Below are positions 34,058-42,893 of a stretch of 55,638 bases of DNA, in pieces. A program made the translations under genes and the position numbers. This stretch comes from Nocardia miyunensis NBRC 108239 (GTDB lineage Bacteria > Actinomycetota > Actinomycetes > Mycobacteriales > Mycobacteriaceae): positions 1 through 55,638 of the forward strand of contig NZ_BDBQ01000102.1 of assembly GCF_001613065.1 (NCBI RefSeq). The letters are read 5' to 3'. The first letter of the stretch is position 1; each line of letters begins with the position of its first letter. The notes under the pieces are model-generated. The model was not told the DNA's origin. It saw nothing but the letters and a program-made list of their open reading frames with translations, and made no database searches.

Positions 34058-34881
34058 TTGATCGGCTCCTGTCCGACGAGGGTGGATCGGTGCATGCGTC
34101 GCGGCAGGGACCGGTCGAATTCACAGGCCCGGTGGACCAGTCCGGTGTTGTCCCAGATGACCAGGTCGCCGACCGACCAGGTGTGCGTGTAGATCCGGTC
34201 CGGGGTGGTGGCGCGCTCCTGTAGTTCTTCCAGCAGCGCCTCGCCCCGGTCGAAGTCCATGCCGACCACGTGCGAGGCCGACGCGCCGAAAACCAGTGAC
34301 CTGCGGCCGGATTCGTGCGTCCACACCAGCGGATGCTCGCGGTCGGGGAAACGTGCCCAGTCGGCCTTCTGCTCCGGCGTGGGATTCGGGAAGGTCCGGC
34401 TCTGGATCCGGGCCATGCGGTGGATCACCCGCAGCTCGGCGAGCTGTTCCCGCTCCCGCTCGGACAGCGCCTCGTACGCGGCGTAGGTGCTGGCGAACGC
34501 CGTCTCGCCGCCCTCCTCGGTGATGACGTGCGCGCTCATGATCGAGGCGCGTGCGGGCACCTCGTCCATGGACCCGTCGATATGCCAGTAGTCGTTACTG
34601 GGGTAGTACTTGGCATTCGGGTTGTCCGGATCGAAGCTGATGATCATGACGTGCTCGTTCGGGAAGTTGGGGAAGCTCGCCAGCGGCCCCAGTTTCCGTG
34701 AGAACGCCACCTGCGCCTCGTCCCCGGCATGCAGTTCGGGGAACAGCAGCACGCTGTGCCGTTCCAGGAGTTCGAGGCATTGCCCGGGCAGATCCTCGTC
34801 GGTGGCCAGCCGTTCGGCGTCCACGCCGAGGATCTTCACCCCGACCGTCTCACTCAATTTCTCGGTGGTGAGTGCGGACAT
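34054..34881 (-). CDS. TauD/TfdA family 2-oxoglutarate-dependent dioxygenase
   Basis: 275 aa. Iron ligands: HIDGS (His-x-Asp) and the distal His in WDNTGLVHRACEFDRS, with the following Arg (PRRMHR) for 2-oxoglutarate. Length and motifs match TauD/TfdA. It hydroxylates an unactivated carbon or cleaves an ether or sulfonate through an unstable hydroxyl product, using O2 and 2-oxoglutarate. Set in an operon with a ThDP lyase and an aldehyde dehydrogenase, a hydroxylation at the alpha carbon is an attractive but unproven role. ATG at 34881 with AAGGAG 7 nt upstream. Confidence 0.93.
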   Translation of the reverse strand: MSALTTEKLSETVGVKILGVDAERLATDEDLPGQCLELLERHSVLLFPELHAGDEAQVAFSRKLGPLASFPNFPNEHVMIISFDPDNPNAKYYPSNDYWHIDGSMDEVPARASIMSAHVITEEGGETAFASTYAAYEALSEREREQLAELRVIHRMARIQSRTFPNPTPEQKADWARFPDREHPLVWTHESGRRSLVFGASASHVVGMDFDRGEALLEELQERATTPDRIYTHTWSVGDLVIWDNTGLVHRACEFDRSLPRRMHRSTLVGQEPIK

Positions 34882-34922
34882 ACGCCGCTCCTTCCTGCAC
34901 AGTCGTGCGCTGAATTCACCGA

Positions 34923-35483
34923 TCACGCCGGAATGTTCGGCTCCCGCAGGTTGATCAGGGGTCGTCGGTACGAGGGATCCTCGGGACTGCGCGAGGGTAC
35001 GCCGTTCACGTGGATGTCGGGCACGTCGGCGAACGGGATCGGCATCGTGGGAACCATGCCGGACCACTCGATCGCGTTGGTGCGCAGCATGATTCGCCAC
35101 TGGTTGTCGCGCCGGGTCAGACGGTCGATATAACGCCCGCCCGCGATCCAGTTGCTGTCGTCGCGGTTTCGCGCGGCGAACAGGTAGTACAGCTCGGTGT
35201 GCGCGGTGTCGCCGTCGATGTCCACGGTGAGGTTGAGCAGATTATGTTGTGTCGCAATCTGTCCCGCCTCGTGCATCGCCCTGGACCATTCGAACAATTC
35301 CACCGGCCCGCCGACGAAATCGCCCGCGGCGATCGTGGCATCGGGATGGAACGCGGACAGGAACAGCTCCCGGTCGAAGCGGTCCATCCCCCGGCTGAAC
35401 CGGGTCAGTGTGTCGAGGATGTCCTGGCGGTCCAGCAGTGCCTCGAGCCTGGCGAGGGTGTCCGCGTTGCGCGATGCGGTCAT
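34923..35483 (-). CDS. SnoaL-like protein
   Basis: 186 aa. LEALLDRQDILDTLTRFSRGMDRFDRELFLSAFHPDATIAAGDFVG is the SnoaL_4 start (with the FHPDA turn), followed by ELYYLFAARN and GGRYIDRLTRRDNQWRIMLRTNAIEW. A C-terminal extension has a PSRSPEDPSYRRPL segment. Same subfamily layout as 36389-36919. Role unknown; small polar-group isomerase or dehydratase are options. ATG at 35483 with GGAG 7 nt upstream. Confidence 0.87.
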   Translation of the reverse strand: MTASRNADTLARLEALLDRQDILDTLTRFSRGMDRFDRELFLSAFHPDATIAAGDFVGGPVELFEWSRAMHEAGQIATQHNLLNLTVDIDGDTAHTELYYLFAARNRDDSNWIAGGRYIDRLTRRDNQWRIMLRTNAIEWSGMVPTMPIPFADVPDIHVNGVPSRSPEDPSYRRPLINLREPNIPA

Positions 35484-35514
35484 CGTGTTCTCCGTAATGC
35501 GTTGTGCGGCATAG

Positions 35515-36375
35515 TCACACGGGTGACCAGATGGGCTCGCCGCGAGTCGCGCGCAGCGAGGGGATCACCGAGCCGTCGATATCGGTGATGCCGTATTCAC
35601 CGGCGAGTTCGGCGGTGATGTAGGTGCCGCCGGTGCGGTCCAGGACGTCCGGATCGGCGGCCAGGGCCGCGATCACCCGGCCCGGATGCTCGGGGGAGCA
35701 GCCGTTCTGCGGCAGGGTCGCGGCCTGACCGTCCAGGCCGGGAATGGTCGCCAGATTGCGTTGCGCCCGCTCGGTCCACGTCAGGCCCTGCCACAGCGAG
35801 ATCGACGTCACCCCATGCGGTTTCAGCTCGACAGCCATGTCCCGGGCCATCCGGTCCGCCGCGGACTTCGCCGTCCCGAACACGACCCCGTATGTGTAGC
35901 TCACCCCGGTGTAGCCCGAGATCGCCACGACCAGACCCGAACCCTGCGGCACCATGATCGAGGCGGCATGCCAGGCCGCCACGAAATTCGACCGCACGCC
36001 GACGTCGATCATCTGCCAGTTCGTCAGGGGTTTCTCCCAGAACGGAGCCGGATCGGTGAGATCCTCCGGGAGCGAGAACGCGTTGTTGACCAGGATGTCC
36101 AGCCGGCCCGAGCGTCGCCGGACCCGGTCGAACAGGTCCGCGACCTGGTCGTCGTACGCGTGATCCACCCGCACGGCAATGCCTTGCCCGCCCCGCGCGG
36201 TGCACTCGGCGGCGGTCTCGCCGACCGTGCCCGGCAGCGGGCAGGAACCGGACGTCACCGTGCGGCCGGTCACGTACACCGTGCACCCCTGTTCGGCCAG
36301 GGCCAGCGCGATACCTTTCCCGATGCCGCGACTGGCGCCGGTGACGATGGCGATTTTGCCGGTCAGGGCACCCAT
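35515..36375 (-). CDS. DHRS1-like SDR with catalytic Tyr replaced by Phe
   Basis: 286 aa. IVTGASRGIGKGIALAL binds the cofactor, NNAFSLPEDL matches the DHRS1-type NNA motif, and SLWQGLTWTERA and the ALAADPDVLDRTGGTYITAELA tail are typical of that group. The YxxxK active site reads FGTAK, with Phe166 for Tyr and Lys170 kept; the nearest Tyr residues (GYTGVSYTYG) are upstream. It may have another activity, use a displaced Tyr, or be a non-catalytic partner. ATG at 36375 with GGAG 7 nt upstream. Confidence 0.9.
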   Translation of the reverse strand: MGALTGKIAIVTGASRGIGKGIALALAEQGCTVYVTGRTVTSGSCPLPGTVGETAAECTARGGQGIAVRVDHAYDDQVADLFDRVRRRSGRLDILVNNAFSLPEDLTDPAPFWEKPLTNWQMIDVGVRSNFVAAWHAASIMVPQGSGLVVAISGYTGVSYTYGVVFGTAKSAADRMARDMAVELKPHGVTSISLWQGLTWTERAQRNLATIPGLDGQAATLPQNGCSPEHPGRVIAALAADPDVLDRTGGTYITAELAGEYGITDIDGSVIPSLRATRGEPIWSPV

Positions 36376-36388
36376 ACTCTTCTCCCAG

Positions 36389-36919
36389 TCACTTGCCGAA
36401 ATGGACTTCGCTGTGATCGCCGAGGGCTCGCCCGGTGAAATGCTCGCCGTGCAGGGGCGCACCCATGACGCCGCCCGACCAATCGACCGCGGTCCCGAGA
36501 TCTCGGATCCAGTCGTAGAGCATGGTGCGCCGGCTGATCCGCCATTGCCCACCGCGCTGCTCGAACCGGTCGAGGTAACGGCCACCGAGCAGCACATCGT
36601 GCTGCCCGGCGCCGTCGTCGACGCGATGGTAGGCATTGACATGCGTTTCCGTCAGGGCCACAGCGCCTTTCAGCTCGATCAGCGTCTGGCCCAGCACGTG
36701 CGAGGTGACCGGCACCGCCGGGGAACCGGGCACCACCCAGGCCAGATACTCCTCGAACGGCCCGGCGAAGATGCCGAAATCGGTGTGCGCGTCGGGCCAG
36801 AAGGCCGCGCGGACGAGGTCGGCGTCACGCCGGTCCTCACCACGTGCCAGCCGGACGATGCGTTCACGAATTTCGTTCTGCGCGAGGAGATCGCGTAGCT
36901 CCGCTGGGATGTCGGTCAC
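36389..36919 (-). CDS. SnoaL-like protein
   Basis: 176 aa. ELRDLLAQNEIRERIVRLARGEDRRDADLVRAAFWPDAHTDFG gives the SnoaL_4 N-terminus, and GGRYLDRFEQRGGQWRISRRTMLYDWIRD the conserved end. GTG at 36919 is chosen since GGAG lies 5 nt upstream and the frame before it runs into the aldehyde dehydrogenase gene. It is one of two SnoaL-like genes flanking the odd DHRS1-like SDR. Confidence 0.87.
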   Translation of the reverse strand: MTDIPAELRDLLAQNEIRERIVRLARGEDRRDADLVRAAFWPDAHTDFGIFAGPFEEYLAWVVPGSPAVPVTSHVLGQTLIELKGAVALTETHVNAYHRVDDGAGQHDVLLGGRYLDRFEQRGGQWRISRRTMLYDWIRDLGTAVDWSGGVMGAPLHGEHFTGRALGDHSEVHFGK

Positions 36920-36930
36920 ATCAGCTCCGT

Positions 36931-38367
36931 TCAGGCGCCGGCGTCTGCGGGCTCGTAGCCCAGGATGCCCTTGACTTCCAGGTATTCGTCGAATCCGTAT
37001 GCGCCCCACTCACGTCCGTTGCCGCTGCGGCGGTATCCGCCGAACGGCGCGCTGAAGTCGACGGCGTCGTTGATCGACACCCAGCCCGAGCGGATCCGCG
37101 CGGCGACCGCGCGGGCGGTGCCGAGATCGGTGCCGGCCACATTGCTGGCCAGGCCGTATTCGGTGTCGTTGGCGATAGCCACCGCGTCGTCGAGGTCGGC
37201 GTAGCCCAGGATCGACTGCACCGGACCGAATATCTCCTCGCGGGCGATGGTCATGTCGTTGGTGACGTTCGCGAAAACCGTTGGTTTGACATAGAACCCG
37301 CGATCCAGTCCGTCCGGGCGGCCGGTGCCGCCGCTGACCAGCGTCGCACCCTCGTCGATACCCTTCTGGATCAGCGCCTGGATCTTGTCGAACTGCGCCT
37401 GCGAAACCACCGGGCCGAGGGTGACGTCCTGGGCCGGATCGCCGACGGTGACCTGCTCGGCCGCCGCGCGGGCCGCCTCGATCGCCTCCGCCATCCGATG
37501 CGCCGGGACCAGCATCCGTGTTGTGGCACTACAGGTTTGACCGGAGTTCATCATCAACCCGGTGACGCCGTTCGCGACGTTGGCGGCGAACGCGTCGTCG
37601 TCGAGGATCAGGTTCGGGCCCTTGCCGCCGAGCTCCTGGGTGACCCGCTTGACCGTCGCCGCGGCATTGCGCGCGATCTCCACGCCCGCGCGGGTTGATC
37701 CGGTGAAGGAGATCATGTCCACGTCCGGATGCACCGACAGCTGCGTCCCGACGCCCGGCCCGTCACCCTGCACGAGATTGAACACCCCGGCGGGAACGCC
37801 CGCGGCATCGAGGATCTCGGTGAGGATCTGGGCGTTGAACGGCGACTGCTCGGACGGTTTGAGCACCATCGTGCAGCCGGTCGACAGCGCCGGAAAGATT
37901 TTCACCGCAATCTGATTCAGCGGCCAGTTCCACGGCGTGATCAGCCCGCAGACGCCGATCGGCTCCTTGATCAGCAGGGTCTGCCCGCGCCGCTCGGAGA
38001 ACTCGAAGCTGGAAAGAACCGAGATCGCCTCGGCGAGATGCCCGGCCGCCAGATCGAGCTGAAAACCGTTGGCCAGTGCGGCCGGTGCGCCCATCTCCTC
38101 GGTGAGCGCAGCGCCCAGATCGGCACGGCGCTTGGTGTATTCGCTCTCGATGGTGCGCAGCAGGTCGAGCCGATCGGCCACACTGGTGGCCGACCAGGTG
38201 GGAAAGGCCCGGCGGGCCGCGGCGACCGCCAGATTCACATCGGCCGCCGAGCCGAGCGAGACCCGTCCCGCCACCTCTTCGGTGGCGGGATTGATCACCT
38301 CGAAGGTGGCCGTTTCGGCGGGATCGACCCACTTGCCGTCGATATAGAACTTGAAGTACTCACGCAT
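36931..38367 (-). CDS. Aldehyde dehydrogenase (NAD+)
   Basis: 478 aa. TPWNWPLNQIAVKI, KPSEQSPFNA, FTGSTRAGVEI, general-base Glu in QELGGKGPN and nucleophile Cys in NSGQTCSATTR are all present; EEIFGPV and the PFGGYRRSGNGREWG end are standard. It oxidises an aldehyde to a carboxylic acid. It sits 24 bp downstream of the ThDP lyase gene, which would produce an aldehyde, so the two probably act in sequence. Confidence 0.95.
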   Translation of the reverse strand: MREYFKFYIDGKWVDPAETATFEVINPATEEVAGRVSLGSAADVNLAVAAARRAFPTWSATSVADRLDLLRTIESEYTKRRADLGAALTEEMGAPAALANGFQLDLAAGHLAEAISVLSSFEFSERRGQTLLIKEPIGVCGLITPWNWPLNQIAVKIFPALSTGCTMVLKPSEQSPFNAQILTEILDAAGVPAGVFNLVQGDGPGVGTQLSVHPDVDMISFTGSTRAGVEIARNAAATVKRVTQELGGKGPNLILDDDAFAANVANGVTGLMMNSGQTCSATTRMLVPAHRMAEAIEAARAAAEQVTVGDPAQDVTLGPVVSQAQFDKIQALIQKGIDEGATLVSGGTGRPDGLDRGFYVKPTVFANVTNDMTIAREEIFGPVQSILGYADLDDAVAIANDTEYGLASNVAGTDLGTARAVAARIRSGWVSINDAVDFSAPFGGYRRSGNGREWGAYGFDEYLEVKGILGYEPADAGA

Positions 38368-38391
38368 GATTCGTCCGCTCTCGTCCCGGTC

Positions 38392-40098
38392 CTACTGCTG
38401 TCCCTCGGCGTACCAGGTGCGGAACTCGTCGTAGCTCGGCATCTCCTCGGAATTGGCCTTGGGGTCCACGGCCACGTGGATCACGCCGGGCTTGCCGCTG
38501 GCGTAGGCGCGCTTGATCGCCGGGGCGATGTCCTCGTCGCGCTCGACGTATTCGCCGTAGCAGCCGAATCCCTCGGCGACCTTGTCCAGCCGGGTCTCGG
38601 TGCTCCAGTGCACGCCGGTCTCGAGCGAGCCCTGTCCGAAGGTGCGCTTGTAGACGCCGACCTCGAGGCCCCACGCGTAGTCCACGCCCACCACGCAGAC
38701 CAGCGGAAGATTCAGGCGCGCAGCGGTTTCCAGCTCGGCGATCTGAAACTGGAACGACGAATCGCCGGTGATCAGCATGACCGGGCGCTTACCGCCGTCG
38801 GCCACCGACGCGCCGACCGCGTACGGCAGGCCCGTGCCCAGATGACCGAAGTTCTGGTTCCAGATGACGTCGTGCGGTTTGGCCTGCGAGTAGGTCCAGC
38901 CGAAAATCGTTGTGGCGCCGCCGTCGCGGACCATGATGCCGTCCGGTGGGAAGGCCTTGGTGGCCTCCACGCTCAGGCGCGCCGGATGGACCGGCGACAT
39001 GCCCGAGGGCGCGGACTCGGCCAGTTCGGTCAGTCGGGCGGCATCGCGTTCGATCCACCCGGCCAGTTCCGGGGACGGGCTGCGCGGGGTGTCGCGCAAC
39101 GCCTCGATCAACTGCGGCACGATCGCGCGCAGATCGCCGACCAGCGGAACGTCGATCGGCCGGTTCACCCCGATCGAGGACGGATCCTGTTCCACCAGAA
39201 TCCATTTCCGGTTCGCCTCGTTCGCCACCCAGTGGTAGCCGCGGCCGAAGTGCACCGGCTCGCCGAGTTCGGTGCCGATGGCAAGGCACAGGTCCGACTG
39301 CACGACCGCCTCGACTGCCGAGGGTGAGAAGCCGTACGGGAAGGTGCGATCCTCGAGCCCGGCGATGTAGGAGGTGCCGCCGGAGGTCTGGATGACCGGT
39401 GCGGCAACGAGATCCGCGAGTTCCTTGACCTGTGCCCCGGCCCGCGCGGTGTGCACGCCGTGGCCGACCAGCAGCACCGGCTGTTTCGCGGCCCGGATGG
39501 CCTCGGCGGCCTCGGTGATGCGATCCGCTCCGGCGGTCTGGCCGACGAGCCGGTATGCCTTGGGCGGCAACGCCGGTGGGACGTCGAGATCCTCGAGGAT
39601 CACGTTCGAGGGGTATTCGATGTACACCGGACCGGGCGTGCCCGACAGGGCCTTGCGCAGGCCCTCGCGGATGATCTCGTCGGTCTGATCCGCGTATTCG
39701 ATACTGGCGCTGTACTTCACCGCGTTCTCGATGAGCGGGGTCTGCTGCACGAACTGGATGCGTCCGCGGCGAACCCGCTGCTCGGTGATCCGGGCGCGCT
39801 GGCCGCCCAGGAAGATCACCGGGGAGTTCTCCACCTTGGCGCACATGATCGCGCCGGCCAGGTTCGCGATACCCGGTCCCAGCGTGCCGATGGCCACCGC
39901 GGCCTTGCCGGTCATGCGCGAGACCGCCTCGGCCATCAACCCGGCCGACTCCTCGTGATGCGGCGCGACGACCGTCCAGCCGCGCTCCTGCGCGCGGTGG
40001 AACATGTGCACGAAATTCGGATCCGGAATGCCGAAGATGGTGTTGATCCCCTCGGCCTCGAAGAGTTCCAGAATGCGTTCGTAGACCTTCACTGTCAT
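38392..40098 (-). CDS. ThDP-dependent lyase/decarboxylase (2-hydroxyacyl-CoA lyase or acetolactate-synthase-like)
   Basis: 568 aa with three ThDP-enzyme domains: PYR (GIPDPNFVHMFHRA, catalytic Glu in HHEESAGLMAEAV), the central domain (PVLLVGHGV), and PP (GDSSFQFQIAELETAARLNLPLVCVVGVDYAWG). The cofactor motif deviates from GDG...NN: it reads GDS and GVD, keeping Asp ligands. The family includes 2-hydroxyacyl-CoA lyase, oxalyl-CoA decarboxylase and benzoylformate decarboxylase. With an aldehyde dehydrogenase directly after it, carbon-carbon cleavage giving an aldehyde is the best inference; acetolactate synthesis is unlikely in this context. Confidence 0.9.
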   Translation of the reverse strand: MTVKVYERILELFEAEGINTIFGIPDPNFVHMFHRAQERGWTVVAPHHEESAGLMAEAVSRMTGKAAVAIGTLGPGIANLAGAIMCAKVENSPVIFLGGQRARITEQRVRRGRIQFVQQTPLIENAVKYSASIEYADQTDEIIREGLRKALSGTPGPVYIEYPSNVILEDLDVPPALPPKAYRLVGQTAGADRITEAAEAIRAAKQPVLLVGHGVHTARAGAQVKELADLVAAPVIQTSGGTSYIAGLEDRTFPYGFSPSAVEAVVQSDLCLAIGTELGEPVHFGRGYHWVANEANRKWILVEQDPSSIGVNRPIDVPLVGDLRAIVPQLIEALRDTPRSPSPELAGWIERDAARLTELAESAPSGMSPVHPARLSVEATKAFPPDGIMVRDGGATTIFGWTYSQAKPHDVIWNQNFGHLGTGLPYAVGASVADGGKRPVMLITGDSSFQFQIAELETAARLNLPLVCVVGVDYAWGLEVGVYKRTFGQGSLETGVHWSTETRLDKVAEGFGCYGEYVERDEDIAPAIKRAYASGKPGVIHVAVDPKANSEEMPSYDEFRTWYAEGQQ

Positions 40099-40115
40099 GG
40101 TGCCTGCTTCCCTGA

Positions 40116-41042
40116 TCAGGTAGTAGGAGTGGTTCTGGTGGATGCGGCCATCGCGAAGCTCCGGCCGATGTGGTCGGCGTGCGCCGAGAGCGGTGGCAGG
40201 ATCCAGGAGTCGCGGGTGTCGCGGATCTCGTCGATGTGCTCGGCGACCTCGTCGACGGTCCAGGACGGCTGGTACACACCGGGCGTCTCGGCGATGTATG
40301 CGCGGGCCACCCGGCCGGCGATCGCGACCAGTAATTCGCCGGTGAGCGAACAGGATTCGTGCGCCAGATAGCCCACCGCGGGTGCGACGAGTTCCGGGCG
40401 CATATCCGGATAGGCCGAGGTGTCCAGTCCGGCGGCCATTCTGGTCAGCGCCGAGGGGATGATGACGTTGCTGGTGATGCCCGCGTCCGCGCCCTCCAGC
40501 GCGACGACGTTGGACAGCCCGATCACCCCGGCCTTGGACACCGCGTAGTTGGCGACCGACTTGTTGCCGTAGATGCCGCCGATCGAGGAGGTGAGCACCA
40601 CCCGCCCGTACCCGGCCTCGCGCATCACCGGAAAGGCCGCGCGCACAACGTGGAACGCGCCGCGCAGATGCACGTCAACGACGGCCTCGAAGTCCTCGTA
40701 GCTGAGCTCGGTGAGCGATCCGTAGCGGACGTTTCCGGCGTTGTGCACCAGGATGTCGAGGCGGCCGAAATGCTCGAGCGCCGATTCGACGATCGCGCGG
40801 CCGCCCTCGGGGGTGGCCACCGAGGCGGTGCAGGCCACGGCGGTGCCGCCCGCCGCGGTGATCTCGCGGACCACCTCGGCGGCGACTCCGTCGTCGGGGG
40901 ATTCGCCGCGCATCGTGGCGCCCGGATCGTTCACCACGACCGAGGCGCCGCGCTCGGCGAGCAGCATCGCGTAGGCGCGGCCGAGACCTCTTCCGGCGCC
41001 GGTGATCACCGCTACGCGATCATCGAATCGCAAGGTGGACAA
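40116..41042 (-). CDS. SDR of the multifunctional-enzyme (17beta-HSD4-like) type
   Basis: 308 aa. VAVITGAGRGLGRAYAMLLAERGASVVVNDPG is the start seen in peroxisomal multifunctional enzyme type 2 and bacterial 3-hydroxyacyl-CoA dehydrogenases; HNAGNVRYGSL, catalytic Ser in VLTSSIGG and YAVSK follow, and the long tail (GVYQPSWTVDEVAEHIDEI) is typical. It probably oxidises a 3-hydroxyacyl-CoA or ring alcohol. TTG at 41042 is preferred: GGAGGGG lies 7 nt upstream and the monooxygenase stops 4 bp before. Confidence 0.92.
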   Translation of the reverse strand: MSTLRFDDRVAVITGAGRGLGRAYAMLLAERGASVVVNDPGATMRGESPDDGVAAEVVREITAAGGTAVACTASVATPEGGRAIVESALEHFGRLDILVHNAGNVRYGSLTELSYEDFEAVVDVHLRGAFHVVRAAFPVMREAGYGRVVLTSSIGGIYGNKSVANYAVSKAGVIGLSNVVALEGADAGITSNVIIPSALTRMAAGLDTSAYPDMRPELVAPAVGYLAHESCSLTGELLVAIAGRVARAYIAETPGVYQPSWTVDEVAEHIDEIRDTRDSWILPPLSAHADHIGRSFAMAASTRTTPTT

Positions 41043-41046
41043 GGGA

Positions 41047-42876
41047 TTACCCCTCCTTCAGGGACAGGCCCGCCAGATCGCCCGCGTCGCGCCAGGATTG
41101 CAGCAGCTCCTCGAGCACGTAGAACCCGCCCCAGAACGGATCGCCAAGGAACGAACGGCCGTTCGGCTCGCCCTCGCTGTTGTAGTAGCCCGGCGTGCAC
41201 TCGGTGACGAAGGTGCTGTTGTCCACGGTGTTGGCCCGCACGGTGCTGACCCATTCCTGCTCGGCGGCCTCGGTGGGCTCCAAGGTCGTGATCCCGCGCG
41301 AGGTGGCCTCGGCGATGATGTAGGCGATGTGGTCGGCCTGCTGCTCGAACATCAGGGTGGTGGCCGCGGTGACGCCGCCCTGGATGAATCCGGTGAAGTA
41401 GATGTTCGGGAAGCCGGTCGTGCTCATCCCGTGCAGCGTGCGAAAACCCTTGCCCCAGTGGTCGTACAGCGATCGGCCGTCGCGGCCGGTGAACGGCTCG
41501 ATGTCGTACTGCCGGTCCAGTGAGGTGGTGATCTCGAAGCCGCTGGCCAGGATGATGCAGTCCACCTCGTATTCGACGCCGTTGGCCACGACGCCCTTCT
41601 CGGTGATCCGCTCCACGCCCTTGCTCGCCGAGACGTCCACGAGGGTGACGTTGGGGCGGTTGAAGGTCGGCAGGTAGTCGTCGTTGAACACCGGCCGCTT
41701 GCACATGTTGCGGTAGTACGGCTTGAGGATCTCCGCGACCTCCGGATCCTCCACGGTGTCCGCGATGCGCTGCCGCAGCCGCTCCATCGAGCGGTAGTCC
41801 TCGATCTCCTTGAGCTCCAGGAACTTCGCCGGATCCGCCAGGGCCGCCCAGCCGTTCGTCTCGTTGAGCTTGGCGGCCAGATTGCGGGCGACCTCGGTCC
41901 AGCCGTCGCAGATCAGGTCGGGCTCGCCGGGGGAGTAGAAGGCGAAGGCCGCGTTGTGGAAGTTGCGCTGACGTGCCGCGCGCCACCCGGGTTCGAGGGA
42001 TTTCACCCATTCCGGATCGGTCGGGTGGTTGTCCCGCTCGAAGATGTAGGACGGGGTGCGCTGGAAGACCGTGAGATGTTTCGCCCCCCGGGCCACGTGC
42101 GGAATCGCCTGCACGCCACTGGAACCCGTGCCGATGACGGCGACTCGCTTGTCGCCCAGCTTGTCCAAGCCGCCGTGCAGATTTCCGCCGGTGTACTCGT
42201 AGTCCCAGCGCGCGGTGTGGAACAGATGCCCGTCGAAATCCGCGATCCCCGGGATGCCGGGCAGTTTGGGCCGGTTGTACGGGCCCTGGCACATGACCAC
42301 GAAGCGGGCGTTGATCTCGTCGCCGCGATTGGTCTTGATCCGCCAGCGTTCGAGCTGTGCGTCCCATTCCAGCGAGCGGATCAGCGTGTGGAACAGCGCG
42401 TGTTCGTAGAGGCCGAAATGCCGTCCGATGCGCTGGGCGTGTTCATAGCATTCGTCGCCGTGGGAGAACTTCTCCTTCGGCATGAAGCCGGTCTCCTCGA
42501 GCAGCGGGAGATAGCAGTAGGAATCCGAGTCCACCTGAATTCCCGGGTACCGGTTCCAGTACCAGACGCCGCCGAAATCACCACCCAGTTCGATGATCCG
42601 GAAATCGGTGACCCCGGCCTGCTGCAACCGATGCGCGGTGATCAGACCAGCGAAACCGCCGCCGAGCACCGCGACCTCCAGTTCGCCGGAGATCGGTTCG
42701 CGCGGTTCCACGGGCATATGCGGATCGCCCTCGTAGAAGTCCGCGAATTCGTTGTCCGCCTCGAGGTATTGCTGCTGCCCCTCCGGGCGCAGCCGCTTGT
42801 CCCGCTCGGCCAGGTATTTCAGCCGGAGAGCTTCCCGGTCGACCTCGGGTGTCTGCGTGGGTGAGCAGTTGTCCAT
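41047..42876 (-). CDS. Flavin monooxygenase, Baeyer-Villiger type
   Basis: 609 aa. FAD-binding LGGGFAGLITAHRL (residues 71-84), the Baeyer-Villiger fingerprint FDGHLFHTARWD (214-225; F-x-G-x3-H-x3-W with Asp for the last Pro), NADPH-binding VIGTGSSGVQ (about 248-257), and FQRTPSYIFERD after it. An ~60-residue N-terminal extension is typical of the long phenylacetone/steroid monooxygenase branch. It would insert oxygen next to a ketone, giving an ester or lactone. ATG at 42876 with AGGAA upstream, 17 bp after the Rieske stop. Confidence 0.95.
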   Translation of the reverse strand: MDNCSPTQTPEVDREALRLKYLAERDKRLRPEGQQQYLEADNEFADFYEGDPHMPVEPREPISGELEVAVLGGGFAGLITAHRLQQAGVTDFRIIELGGDFGGVWYWNRYPGIQVDSDSYCYLPLLEETGFMPKEKFSHGDECYEHAQRIGRHFGLYEHALFHTLIRSLEWDAQLERWRIKTNRGDEINARFVVMCQGPYNRPKLPGIPGIADFDGHLFHTARWDYEYTGGNLHGGLDKLGDKRVAVIGTGSSGVQAIPHVARGAKHLTVFQRTPSYIFERDNHPTDPEWVKSLEPGWRAARQRNFHNAAFAFYSPGEPDLICDGWTEVARNLAAKLNETNGWAALADPAKFLELKEIEDYRSMERLRQRIADTVEDPEVAEILKPYYRNMCKRPVFNDDYLPTFNRPNVTLVDVSASKGVERITEKGVVANGVEYEVDCIILASGFEITTSLDRQYDIEPFTGRDGRSLYDHWGKGFRTLHGMSTTGFPNIYFTGFIQGGVTAATTLMFEQQADHIAYIIAEATSRGITTLEPTEAAEQEWVSTVRANTVDNSTFVTECTPGYYNSEGEPNGRSFLGDPFWGGFYVLEELLQSWRDAGDLAGLSLKEG

Positions 42877-42893
42877 GCAAATTCCTTTATTAC

